A DNA stretch of 8,781 bases from the NCBI GenBank assembly GCA_030619345.1, contig JAUXBO010000078.1:1-8781 (forward strand), given 5' to 3'. This DNA is from Candidatus Zixiibacteriota bacterium (GTDB lineage: Bacteria; Zixibacteria; MSB-5A5; GN15; FEB-12). The translations under genes were made by a program, and so were the position numbers. Below the pieces are notes generated by a model. That model saw only the letters and a program-made list of their open reading frames with translations. It searched no databases and was not told where the DNA came from. This document shows positions 1 through 7,456 of this stretch, one piece after another; within the stretch, counting starts at the first letter, position 1; every line of letters starts with the position of its first letter.

Positions 1-440
1 ATATCTGAAATCCAGAATACGGCTCCAAAGATTAGCAGCAGAGCGGTGAGATCAAAAACCATGCGTTCAACAAAAATGGTGGCCAGCGACGCTGATTTTG
101 AAATTCTCTTGTCCTGTGATGAAAGCGAATATGCCCGGACGAACTCACCAAGACGCAAAGGCAGAACATTGTTGGCCATGAAACCGACACAGGTGGCCGC
201 CAAAAGGTTTTTGAAAGGCACCGGTGAGATAGGCCTAACCATATCACTCCAACGATAGGCACGCTGGTACATGGTCAACACGATCATTAAAATATTCGGA
301 ATCAGCCAGAAATAATTAGCGCCCATCAGCACTTGTCCGAGACGGGCGAAGGCAATGTCCTTGAACAATAGCCACAACAGCACGAATGAGATTATGATGC
401 CAAAGCTGATGTAGAGTTTACGTTTCGATCCAGCGATCAT
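1..440 (-). CDS. Flippase-like integral membrane protein, LPG-synthase TM / UPF0104 family (partial, C-terminus off the left edge)
   Basis: The first 146 residues can be read from ATG 440-438 to the window edge. They begin MIAGSKRKLYISFG, followed by a hydrophobic helix (about residues 10-26), a second around 42-57, and another near 128-144. The segment NNVLPLRLGEFVRAY (about 91-105) followed by SKSASLATIFVERMVFDL is the signature of the lysylphosphatidylglycerol synthase TM region (PF03706, TIGR00374-type flippase-like proteins). Family members are polytopic inner-membrane proteins, some fused or adjacent to glycosyltransferases (for example archaeal AglD), others part of MprF. Full members are usually about 300-350 residues, so over half is missing. 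The start is firm: GGAG at 452-449 sits 8 nt upstream, inside the end of the glycosyltransferase gene, whose TAA (443-441) directly abuts this ATG. A role in moving or using a lipid-linked substrate with the upstream glycosyltransferase is inference; no aminoacyl-transferase domain can be assessed. Confidence 0.85.
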   Translation of the reverse strand, partial: MIAGSKRKLYISFGIIISFVLLWLLFKDIAFARLGQVLMGANYFWLIPNILMIVLTMYQRAYRWSDMVRPISPVPFKNLLAATCVGFMANNVLPLRLGEFVRAYSLSSQDKRISKSASLATIFVERMVFDLTALLLIFGAVFWISD

Positions 441-1553
441 TTAATTTTCTCCAACAATCTCATTGATGACCTGTTCAAATTTCCGGGAGGCGATATCCCA
501 ACTAAATTGTCCGGCCCACTCCAGCGCACCGGACTCAAGTTTGTTTCTGACTTCGCTATCGCTCAGAACAGTATAGAGTTTTTCCGTCAAATGATCAATG
601 TTTCCGTACTCATACAAAAGGCCGGACTTTCCGTCACAGACAGAGTCGCGAAGTCCGGGAGAATTGGCGGCAATGACCGTGGTCCCGACAGCATTGGCTT
701 CGATATTTGTCAAACCCCAGCCCTCTTTTAGAGAAGGCAACACAGCCACATGGGATCGTCGCAGCCGATCAAGTTTATCTTCTTTGCTGACAAAGCCCGT
801 AAATTCGACCGCTTCATCCAACTTCATTGAGGCCACCAACTTTTTCAGGTCATCTGAGTAATCACCGGCACCGACAATCATAAGTTGTGCATCGGGGATT
901 TTTTCTCGAACCCGGGCAAAGGCAACTATCAAATGGTGAATCGATTTGTATTTCTTGAGCCGACCCATATACAGCACGGTTGGTCGTTCGTATTTCTTGA
1001 CGGAAGAATCATGAGCATAGAATTCATTATCGATGCCGCAATGAATTATTGAGATGTCGGACCTCGGCACTCCCCTGAGCGCGATGTCATCGGCTGTCGA
1101 TTCTGAAATCACGTTGTACTTGCATCCCCGATACACCGGGACCATCGGCTTCTCGGCCAGGTAGATATAACTGCCAAGGACACAGTTGATCTCATGAAAA
1201 ACAGTTGTAGCGAAAAGATGAGGGATGACAACCAGGGTCTTGATATTGAGATACAGCGGAGTATAAAACGGTATCTTGTTTATGTCTTCAATCAGTAAGT
1301 CAAAACTGTTTTCTTTTGCCAGTCGACGAAGATGCATCGGAGCAATGATGTTAAAATCGTACCGATTGCCCCGGCGAATTATCCGAATGCCTTCTACTAT
1401 TTCCTCACGCACGCAGCCGGACCAACCTGAGCAGAAAAGGGTAACCTCGTGTCCATATGTAACAAGTCGGCGAAGAAGTTCTTCGAGATGAACTTCGGCA
1501 CCCCCCGCATATGGGTTTTTCAGATCGTTCCAATTCAGAGCAAGAATCTTCAT
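441..1553 (-). CDS. GT4-family glycosyltransferase (GT-B fold)
   Basis: A 370-residue cytosolic retaining glycosyltransferase of the GT4 type. The N-terminal acceptor-side domain (about 1-180) opens with MKILALNWNDLKNPYAGGAE, where the glycine-rich GGAE loop (17-20) is typical of GT4. The C-terminal Glycos_transf_1 domain (about 188-350) has VLYMGRLKKYK (193-203), the sugar-nucleotide region LMIVGAGD (224-231), and the EX7E motif E277-GWGLTNI-E285 followed by a conserved small-residue loop, so the active site looks intact. No signal peptide or membrane helix is seen. ATG 1553-1551 overlaps the DUF2723 stop as ATGA (4 nt), which suggests translational coupling; no strong Shine-Dalgarno precedes it. 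TAA abuts the next ATG with no gap. Its neighbours are a polytopic DUF2723 protein and a flippase-like protein, so it probably builds a lipid-linked or surface glycan. Donor sugar and acceptor cannot be told from sequence. Confidence 0.9.
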   Translation of the reverse strand: MKILALNWNDLKNPYAGGAEVHLEELLRRLVTYGHEVTLFCSGWSGCVREEIVEGIRIIRRGNRYDFNIIAPMHLRRLAKENSFDLLIEDINKIPFYTPLYLNIKTLVVIPHLFATTVFHEINCVLGSYIYLAEKPMVPVYRGCKYNVISESTADDIALRGVPRSDISIIHCGIDNEFYAHDSSVKKYERPTVLYMGRLKKYKSIHHLIVAFARVREKIPDAQLMIVGAGDYSDDLKKLVASMKLDEAVEFTGFVSKEDKLDRLRRSHVAVLPSLKEGWGLTNIEANAVGTTVIAANSPGLRDSVCDGKSGLLYEYGNIDHLTEKLYTVLSDSEVRNKLESGALEWAGQFSWDIASRKFEQVINEIVGEN

Positions 1554-4534
1554 CCGGTGCTGTCCTGCATCTCCATGGTGGCCTTTAGAATCTCGCGATC
1601 AAGTTCTTCCAACAGTTCAATCATTTGGCTGTCTTGTGGATTATTCTGAACCCATCGGTGCAAAGTTGTCCGCATCTCAATGTACCTTCGTTGTTCGTAG
1701 TATAGCCTGACCAGTTCGTCGAGCGCCTGACGGTTATTGGGCTCCTCACCCAAAACGACTTCAAGCATACTTGCCGCCTCATCAAAGTTACCGGCTTTTA
1801 TCTCTGCCCGAGCCAGCAAATATCGCATGCGATTGCGGTCGTTTTCCGGGGCTGCTTCCATGAGCGTCCTGATCTCGGTCGATCTCCCCTGATCTGAATA
1901 CAGACCGGCCAGAAAGTTATATGACTCTGATCTGAACGGAATAGCTTCAACTCCAAACAAGGCCAGCTTCTCAGCATCCTCATGCCGACCGACTCCCCCC
2001 AGGGCGCGAGCAAGGATTAAGATGCCATTGGCGTAGTTACCGGTGAGTCGTCGAGTAGTCGCATTTTTATAAATAGTAGAATCTGCCACACCGCGATGCC
2101 TGAAGCGCTCGGGATTCAAATAGAAATCGAGAGACTCATCAAAATCAATTCTCATACCGGTTTTTTCAGGCATAACACGCCAACTCATGCCACTTAGCAT
2201 GAGCATTGAATCGGCGGACTTACCCAAATATTTCCGGGCGCTTGATCCGACCGTAATGGAAAAATTGATGGGACGCTTACCGAGATTCTCAGTTATAGCT
2301 GCATTTATCACCTGATCCTGTATCCTAAATACGGTTCCATCCTGAATGCGGAACGGCCTCAAATCGTCGATCTCTTTTTCGGTCCATCCGAGATTAACCC
2401 CCATATCGTACTGAGCTTGTTTGATATACCACTTGGTATTGGCCAGTGAGAGATTGATTACTTTGACATCCTTGCGGATCCCGTAGGCTTCCTGCAAACA
2501 CCAAACTGGGAAAGTATCATTGTCGCCGTTGGTAAATAGGATAGCATCTTTATCGGCTGATTGAAGGATATTCCAGGCATAATCGTATGGCATAAAATTA
2601 CGGGAGCGGTCGCACATAAAGTAATTTTTTGCCAGGGCAAGAGAAGGCAGCAAGAATAACAGGGCGGCTCCGAAAACAAGACCCTTGTGCATGACCCTGG
2701 AGAATCTTGCCGTTGACTCTCTCACAAATTGAACCAGAATTGCAGCTCCCAATCCCATGGCCAGACCAAAAAGAATAAAGGCGGGTGTAAAGAAATAGTC
2801 CCTGTCCCTCACCTCAAGATAATCAACACCGGTCACAGGACTTTGCCTGGTGCCGTCGGCAAAGTTCATATAGAGAATCAGGCCTACCGATCCAATCAGA
2901 ATCAGCAGCAGAAGTATAAGTCCTTCGCGGGGCCTTCGCCGTATCAATTCCCAGATACCAAATATCCCGAGCAGAAAAATTATTACAAAACGCGCACCAC
3001 TCAGCCCGTACTGTTCGCTGAAAAAGCTCCAGAACCCCATACGGCTGTGAACGCCGAACTGGTTTTCCCATTCGGACCTTCGCACAAACATCCGCTCGGT
3101 CATTGACATCGACCCATACTGTTTTCGTTCAATGTAGTTGATGGTCGCGGTCAGGTTTTGTGAGGGGTTGTTTTCATTGATCGCCGGATGCTGCGCCGAC
3201 CTAATGGGGATATATGCATGAGCAGAGTATCCCATCATGGCCGCGACTATTATCGCCAGAGCAGTTTTCCATCCGGGCAGTTTGAATAGGACTCCTCCCG
3301 CCACGACCAAAACAGCGGCAATCAACGATCCATAGAAAAACTCGCGGACACCGAGAACCACCATCGCGACTCCGGCTATAGCGATCAACATCGTCCAGGA
3401 AACGTGTTTCCACAGGAATCCGGCCAGTAGGAGAGTTGTCAATCCGGTGACTATCAAAAACGACATATATCCTTTGGGCATGTAGAGAATACCGACGGCA
3501 GCGATTGTTGTCAGGGCAAAAATGGCCGTGATCAGAGATGGGCCCGAGTCTGGATCGGTGCGGTTCGATTTGTATTTGAACAACAGGTAGACTCCGTACA
3601 GTCCCAGCAAACCGAGACCTGCCTTACCGATCATTGAAGCAGCCAACATTGCTGAAGGACCAAGGGATGACTGCGTCAGCACATCGTAGGCCTTCATGTA
3701 GAGCGGCGCAATAGCGACCGCGAACCCGATTAGTCCAAACGTATAAACCCGGGGAATTTCCTCGAACGAGAACACATAGAACAGATAGAGAGTGAACAAG
3801 ATTGCAACCGGAACATAGAACGGTATTTCATCCGGACGCGACGACAGAGCAAAAATCAGATATAATTCCAAAACAAAAAAGGCCGCCACCAAATACCAGA
3901 TTGTAGCCGGTGCATTTTTCTTTAGAATAAACAGAACGGCCACAACCGGAATAATCAGAAACGTCGTCATGTGCACACTGATTCCGACAAACGCAAGATA
4001 GAATATCAGAACTGTTATTTGTATTCCGCGGCCTCTCCCCGGTTCCTGCAGATAGATCAGACTTAGCCAGAGTATAGCCAGGAACAGCATCATCGAAAGT
4101 CCGTAGACCTCTGCCTCGACCGAGTTATTCCAGTTAGTGAGACCAAAGGCCAAGAACAACGAGCCGGAAACCGCGCCAGCGTAAAGCAGGAATTGAGCAA
4201 ACTGAGATTTATCCGATCCAAACCAGGCTCGCAGCAACCGGACCACGATGAGGTATCCAAAAAGTGCCGTAAAGGCCGAGCTAATCGAAGAAAGCAGATT
4301 GATCCTGACACCGACATCGGCTGCGATAGGAAGCAGGCTGAAAACTCTGCCGATCAGGACATAGAGAGGAGTGCCGGGTGGGTGTGGAACACCAAGTGAG
4401 CAACTGGCCGCAATGAATTCCCCGCAATCCCAGAATGAGACGGTCGGAGCTTTGGTGAGCCAATAAATGACAAGAACAAACAGCCAGACGGAAAAGCCAA
4501 TGACCAGGTTTCTGATATCAAAATCTTTTTTCAA
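1550..4534 (-). CDS. DUF2723 polytopic membrane protein with TPR-like C-terminus (TMEM260-related, putative protein O-mannosyltransferase-like)
   Basis: A 994-residue protein. The N-terminal PF11028 (DUF2723) region carries TVSFWDCGEFIAAS (31-44) and GVPHPPGTPLY (48-58), the acidic luminal-loop motif expected in GT-C type transferases, then SVEAEVYG (138-145). About 19-20 hydrophobic helices lie between residues 10 and 636, including a long run at roughly 170-440. The conserved soluble blocks YIPIRSA (441-447), RDRDYFFTP (576-584), GDNDTFPVWCLQE (670-682) and NLSLANTKWYIKQ (694-706) match the family. Residues about 830-985 look like degenerate TPR helices (for example 904-975). Human TMEM260 of this family is a protein O-mannosyltransferase; bacterial members are largely uncharacterised, so transferase activity here is inference. 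The start is TTG 4534-4532: an in-frame stop lies shortly upstream and no ATG or GTG precedes the conserved N-terminal motifs. A weak GAGAG (4550-4546) lies 11 nt upstream. It ends by a 4-nt overlap with the GT4 gene. Confidence 0.88.
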   Translation of the reverse strand: MKKDFDIRNLVIGFSVWLFVLVIYWLTKAPTVSFWDCGEFIAASCSLGVPHPPGTPLYVLIGRVFSLLPIAADVGVRINLLSSISSAFTALFGYLIVVRLLRAWFGSDKSQFAQFLLYAGAVSGSLFLAFGLTNWNNSVEAEVYGLSMMLFLAILWLSLIYLQEPGRGRGIQITVLIFYLAFVGISVHMTTFLIIPVVAVLFILKKNAPATIWYLVAAFFVLELYLIFALSSRPDEIPFYVPVAILFTLYLFYVFSFEEIPRVYTFGLIGFAVAIAPLYMKAYDVLTQSSLGPSAMLAASMIGKAGLGLLGLYGVYLLFKYKSNRTDPDSGPSLITAIFALTTIAAVGILYMPKGYMSFLIVTGLTTLLLAGFLWKHVSWTMLIAIAGVAMVVLGVREFFYGSLIAAVLVVAGGVLFKLPGWKTALAIIVAAMMGYSAHAYIPIRSAQHPAINENNPSQNLTATINYIERKQYGSMSMTERMFVRRSEWENQFGVHSRMGFWSFFSEQYGLSGARFVIIFLLGIFGIWELIRRRPREGLILLLLILIGSVGLILYMNFADGTRQSPVTGVDYLEVRDRDYFFTPAFILFGLAMGLGAAILVQFVRESTARFSRVMHKGLVFGAALLFLLPSLALAKNYFMCDRSRNFMPYDYAWNILQSADKDAILFTNGDNDTFPVWCLQEAYGIRKDVKVINLSLANTKWYIKQAQYDMGVNLGWTEKEIDDLRPFRIQDGTVFRIQDQVINAAITENLGKRPINFSITVGSSARKYLGKSADSMLMLSGMSWRVMPEKTGMRIDFDESLDFYLNPERFRHRGVADSTIYKNATTRRLTGNYANGILILARALGGVGRHEDAEKLALFGVEAIPFRSESYNFLAGLYSDQGRSTEIRTLMEAAPENDRNRMRYLLARAEIKAGNFDEAASMLEVVLGEEPNNRQALDELVRLYYEQRRYIEMRTTLHRWVQNNPQDSQMIELLEELDREILKATMEMQDSTG

Positions 4535-4662
4535 GACAGAGCTTTCTCTCGGCTTAGTCGAAAGTCATAACTGTACTGATTGTGCCTTGTCAGGCATTCC
4601 CACCAACCAGCTCTACAAGTTGCTGAATATAACCTATTTAGGTCCTCTGTCCAGATTCTTTT
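4535..4662 (-). other. nusB-DUF2723 intergenic gap / leader
   Basis: This is the only sizeable gap between genes in the window. It holds the candidate promoter, then a small hairpin on the transcribed strand, TGCCT-GACA-AGGCA (around 4596-4583), without a U-tract, so it is not an intrinsic terminator. I see no open reading frame with a ribosome site and no recognisable RNA family. No convincing Rho-independent terminator separates nusB from the DUF2723 gene. Confidence 0.5.
4626..4653 (-). promoter_or_regulatory. Candidate sigma70-type promoter for the DUF2723-GT4-flippase genes
   Basis: Reading the minus strand, TGGACA (4653-4648, 5 of 6 to TTGACA) is followed by 16 nt and TATATT (4631-4626, 5 of 6 to TATAAT). 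A start near 4619 would leave a leader of about 85 nt before the TTG start. The spacer contains an inverted repeat, ACCTA-AA-TAGGT (4643-4632), which could be an operator or chance. The box starts 10 nt after the nusB stop. The call rests on consensus match only; the downstream genes could equally be read through from the riboflavin operon. Confidence 0.4.
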
Positions 4663-5094
4663 TCAGGCTTTCGGATCGAGCCTATTCGACTCTTTTACAT
4701 AATTATCCAAAATCCCGTTCACAAATCCAAACGACTGTTCGGTTGAGAAAGTCTTGGCTAATTCTATGGCCTCGTTGATAACTACGCGCACGGGAACATC
4801 GGGCGATTTATCCAACTCAACCAGAGCTAACCGGAGAATATTACGGTCGATTACCGCAATCCGTTCCAATTTCCAGTTTGCCGCATGCGAAGAGATAATC
4901 TCGTCGGCCCATTCTGTTCCTTCAATAACACAGTCAAAGAGAAAGCGAGCGTATTCATGCCCTTTTTTGCTGAGAGCTTCATCGGCAATCACATGTTCCC
5001 GGATGTTTTCCGCTTCATCATCACCGCACTCGAGTGCATAAAGCGCTTGCAGAGCAAGTTCTCGAGCCCGATGCCGGGGTGAGGTTTCGCTCAT
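4663..5094 (-). CDS. nusB: Transcription antitermination factor NusB
   Basis: A 143-residue protein, normal length for NusB. It opens with the family pattern SPRHRARELALQALYALE (5-22) and contains NWKLERIAVIDRNILRLAL (73-91), VVINEAIELAKTF (104-116) and FGFVNGILD (122-130), spanning the all-helical NusB fold. NusB pairs with S10 (NusE) on boxA RNA to support antitermination, chiefly in rRNA operons, in the cytoplasm. ATG 5094-5092 shares its A with the ribH stop (TGATG), so translation is probably coupled to ribH; only a weak GGA lies upstream. Clustering of nusB directly after ribH is a very common bacterial arrangement, so its place as the last gene of a flavin operon is expected. It would share the FMN-controlled transcript unless an unseen internal promoter supplies it. 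Confidence 0.97.
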   Translation of the reverse strand: MSETSPRHRARELALQALYALECGDDEAENIREHVIADEALSKKGHEYARFLFDCVIEGTEWADEIISSHAANWKLERIAVIDRNILRLALVELDKSPDVPVRVVINEAIELAKTFSTEQSFGFVNGILDNYVKESNRLDPKA

Positions 5095-5567
5095 CAGGAT
5101 TCCATGGCGGTATAAAGAGAGACCATTTCGATGGCGGTCTGTGCCGCATCCCAGCCTTTGTTTCCGGCCTTTGTTCCAGCCCGTTCAATAGCCTGATCGA
5201 GGGTATCGGCAGTGATTATTCCGTATATTACGGGCAATTTTTTGTCGAGCCCTAAACGTGCAATCCCTTTAGAAGATTCCGCAGCGATAAAGTCAAAATG
5301 TGGCGTGTCTCCTCGAATCACAGCGCCGAGACAAATGACGGCATCGTATTTTTTGGGATCAGCCATTTTGGAAGCGGCATACGGAATTTCAAAGGCACCC
5401 GGCACATAGGCCACGGTAAGGTCGCTTTCGTCCGCACCGTGCCTGGTAAGGCAATCAACAGCGCCGTCAAGTAGCTTGCCGGTCAAGAACTCGTTAAATC
5501 GACTCACCACGAGACCAAATCTCATTTTCTTGGCGTCGAGTTTTCCCTGTATCACATTGTATTTCAT
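5094..5567 (-). CDS. ribH: 6,7-dimethyl-8-ribityllumazine synthase
   Basis: A 157-residue lumazine synthase (called RibE in E. coli). It condenses 5-amino-6-ribitylaminouracil with 3,4-dihydroxy-2-butanone 4-phosphate, the penultimate step of riboflavin synthesis, usually as pentamers or 60-mer capsids. Visible motifs are SRFNEF (22-27), the substrate-binding PGAFEIP (56-62), GAVIRGDTPHFDF (81-93) with the catalytic-type histidine H90, and QAIERAGTKAGNKG (125-138). Length and motifs are complete. The start at ATG 5567 is supported by a perfect AGGAGG 5 nt upstream, the strongest ribosome site of the operon. It lies 19 nt after ribBA and overlaps nusB by one base. Confidence 0.98.
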   Translation of the reverse strand: MKYNVIQGKLDAKKMRFGLVVSRFNEFLTGKLLDGAVDCLTRHGADESDLTVAYVPGAFEIPYAASKMADPKKYDAVICLGAVIRGDTPHFDFIAAESSKGIARLGLDKKLPVIYGIITADTLDQAIERAGTKAGNKGWDAAQTAIEMVSLYTAMES

Positions 5568-5572
5568 ATATT

Positions 5573-5578
5573 CCTCCT
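5573..5578 (-). promoter_or_regulatory. Strong Shine-Dalgarno for ribH
   Basis: AGGAGG on the minus strand, 5 nt before the ribH ATG, inside the 19-nt ribBA-ribH gap. It is the only perfect consensus ribosome site in the window. Lumazine synthase often assembles in many copies, which would fit strong initiation; that link is inference. Confidence 0.9.
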
Positions 5579-5586
5579 GGGAATCA

Positions 5587-6801
5587 CTATACTTGATCTA
5601 GTATATGACCAAGTTTATCGCGTTTGGTCTGTAAATAAACCTGATTATGTTTTGAGGGTTTGATCTGCAACGGTACTCGCTCTAGAATCTCAAGGCCGTG
5701 TCCTTCAAGACCGACAATCTTTCGCGGATTGTTGGTCATAAGTCGAATTGAGGTCAGGCCCAGATCGGCCAGAATCTGGGCGCCGATTCCGTAATCGCGA
5801 AGATCAGCTTCGAATCCGAGATCTTCGTTAGCCTCAACTGTATCTCTCCCCTGTTCCTGCAGCTTGTAGGCAAGAATCTTGTTCGCAAGACCGATCCCAC
5901 GCCCCTCCTGACGCATATATACGATTACACCACTGCCGACCCGATCAACTTGCTCCATCGCCTGATGCAGCTGGGTTCCGCAATCACATCGGCAAGACCC
6001 AAAGACATCACCGGTCAAACAACTCGAGTGTACTCGGACGAGAACACCACGTTGTCCGGCCACTTCACCCTTGGTGAGGGCGAGGTGGTGATGGTCATCG
6101 ATTTCCGACTTATACAGGTGCAGAGTAAAATCACCGTGGCTGGTAGGTAGATTGACTTTGGTGATTTTCTTAACCAGTTTTTCAGTATCACGACGATAAT
6201 TAATCAAATCTTTGATGGACACGATCTTGAAATTGTGCTGGGCCGCGAATTCAATCAACTGCGGCAACCGAGCCATGCTGCCATCATCATTCATAATCTC
6301 ACAGAGAATACCGACCGGCTTGCACCCAGCCATACGCGAAAGGTCCACGGATGCTTCGGTGTGTCCGGCGCGGGAAAGTACGCCTCCCTTGAGGGCTTGA
6401 ATGGGAAAGATATGTCCCGGACGGGCGAGGTCTTCCGGCACCGCGTTGTCATCGGCAAGAACCGCAATAGTATTGGACCGGTCAGAAGCTGAAATACCCG
6501 TGGTGGTACCTTCGACAGCATCGACCGAAACTGTAAACCTTGTACCCAACTTAGCCGTATTATTATCAACCATGGGGTGAAGACGAAGCTGTGCGATACG
6601 ATCTTCGTTTAAGCTGACACAGACCAGACCACGGCCATGCTTGACGAGGAAATTCACGGCTTCCGGAGTCACAAAGTTCGCTGCCATAATCAGGTCGCCT
6701 TCGTTTTCTCTATCCTCGTCGTCAACCACAATGACAAAGCGGCCTGCTTTTATATCAGAGAGCGCTTCAGGGATTGTATTCAATTTAAATTCACTGTTCA
6801 T
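5587..6801 (-). CDS. ribBA: Bifunctional 3,4-dihydroxy-2-butanone-4-phosphate synthase / GTP cyclohydrolase II
   Basis: A 404-residue fusion. The N-terminal RibB domain (about 5-203) turns ribulose 5-phosphate into the four-carbon precursor; it has VVDDEDRENEGDL (25-37), GTRFTVSVDA (86-95), RPGHIFPIQA (127-136), AGHTEASVDL (145-154) and ILCEIMNDDG (165-174). The C-terminal RibA domain (about 205-404) opens GTP and releases formate; its zinc site is HSSCLTGDVFGSCRCDCG (258-275) with C261, C272 and C274, then RQEGRGIGL (297-305), RDYGIGAQIL (335-344) and TNNPRK (356-361). Both active sites look intact, so the protein feeds both branches of the pathway. ATG 6801-6799 follows the ribE TAA by a single base; no strong Shine-Dalgarno is seen, so translation probably depends on reinitiation after ribE. 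Ends with TAG. Confidence 0.98.
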   Translation of the reverse strand: MNSEFKLNTIPEALSDIKAGRFVIVVDDEDRENEGDLIMAANFVTPEAVNFLVKHGRGLVCVSLNEDRIAQLRLHPMVDNNTAKLGTRFTVSVDAVEGTTTGISASDRSNTIAVLADDNAVPEDLARPGHIFPIQALKGGVLSRAGHTEASVDLSRMAGCKPVGILCEIMNDDGSMARLPQLIEFAAQHNFKIVSIKDLINYRRDTEKLVKKITKVNLPTSHGDFTLHLYKSEIDDHHHLALTKGEVAGQRGVLVRVHSSCLTGDVFGSCRCDCGTQLHQAMEQVDRVGSGVIVYMRQEGRGIGLANKILAYKLQEQGRDTVEANEDLGFEADLRDYGIGAQILADLGLTSIRLMTNNPRKIVGLEGHGLEILERVPLQIKPSKHNQVYLQTKRDKLGHILDQV

Positions 6802-6802
6802 A

Positions 6803-7456
6803 TTACCAACCGCTTTCTCTCAACTTTTTTTCAGTTAGATTCTGAGATATATGGGATACATGAGATTTATTCGAGGTACTCTGTTTCATTACATATTTTC
6901 CAATAAGATCAAATTCCAAATTTATCTTATCTCCCCTGGCCCAATCTTCAACATTGGTAGCGGACAGGGTATGAGGAATGACGTTGACACTCATTTGTCC
7001 ACTCTCCACACTATTCACGGTGAGAGAAATTCCGTTAATCGCAATCGATCCTTTTTCCACTACGAGTATATCAAATTCAGGTTCATACGCAGCGAAGATC
7101 TCAATTGATTCACCGACTGTCTTTGCGGAGGCAATCCGCCCTACCGTGTCAACATGCCCGGTGACGTAATGTCCGCCAACTCGATCACCAACCTGCAGGG
7201 CGCGTTCAAGATTAAGTTTTGCCCCGATTCGATATGACGACAATATCGTCCGTTCCAATGTCTCCTGAGACGCTTCAACCGTGAATGCGTCCCTGTCGAT
7301 TTTGGTCACGGTCAGACAGGCGCCGTCGCAGGCTATCGACTCCCCCATCTGAAGGTCGGTGCTATCGATCTCCGATCTTATCGTAAGAACCGTGTAGTTG
7401 CCTCTTTTTGATATACATTGAAGCACACCGACTTGTTCAATCAGGCCGGTAAACAT
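6803..7456 (-). CDS. ribE: Riboflavin synthase, alpha chain type
   Basis: A 217-residue enzyme (RibC in E. coli naming) that dismutates two 6,7-dimethyl-8-ribityllumazine molecules into riboflavin. It shows the two tandem lumazine-binding repeats: the first from MFTGLIEQVG with GESIACDGACLTVT (38-51) and FTVEASQETL (58-67), the second from GGHYVTGHVDTVG (94-106) with KGSIAINGISLTV (135-147) and VNVIPHTLSATN (158-169). I start at ATG 7456, not the in-frame ATG at 7471, because MFTGLIE is the family's usual N-terminus and GGGAG (7469-7465) sits 8 nt upstream of it. That ATG shares its A with the ribD stop (TGATG). Length is normal (E. coli 213). The tail after about residue 190 is hydrophilic. 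Confidence 0.97.
   Translation of the reverse strand: MFTGLIEQVGVLQCISKRGNYTVLTIRSEIDSTDLQMGESIACDGACLTVTKIDRDAFTVEASQETLERTILSSYRIGAKLNLERALQVGDRVGGHYVTGHVDTVGRIASAKTVGESIEIFAAYEPEFDILVVEKGSIAINGISLTVNSVESGQMSVNVIPHTLSATNVEDWARGDKINLEFDLIGKYVMKQSTSNKSHVSHISQNLTEKKLRESGW

Noticed and set aside
32..262. Minus-strand 76-codon frame at the left edge
   Set aside because: It lies in another frame of the flippase-like gene, whose own frame shows the family signature NNVLPLRLGEF; the 76-codon frame has no motif.
2729..3106. Plus-strand reading frame of 125 codons inside the DUF2723 gene
   Set aside because: It is antisense to a conserved membrane-protein region, has low-complexity polar composition without any recognisable motif, and no ribosome site. 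It is a shadow of the real gene.
4541..4550. Ten-base sequence GAGAGAAAGC shared upstream of the DUF2723 start and of ribBA (6821-6812)
   Set aside because: The ribBA copy is coding sequence at the end of ribE (LRES codons) and is too far from the ATG to be a normal ribosome site. A single pair of 10-mers of low complexity is plausible by chance.
4583..4596. TGCCT-GACA-AGGCA hairpin after nusB as a terminator
   Set aside because: The stem is only 5 bp and is not followed by a U-tract, so it does not meet the pattern of an intrinsic terminator.
4467..4778. Plus-strand reading frame covering the nusB-DUF2723 gap
   Set aside because: It overlaps the ends of two well-supported genes on the other strand and shows no family motif, so the gap is better explained as leader and promoter.
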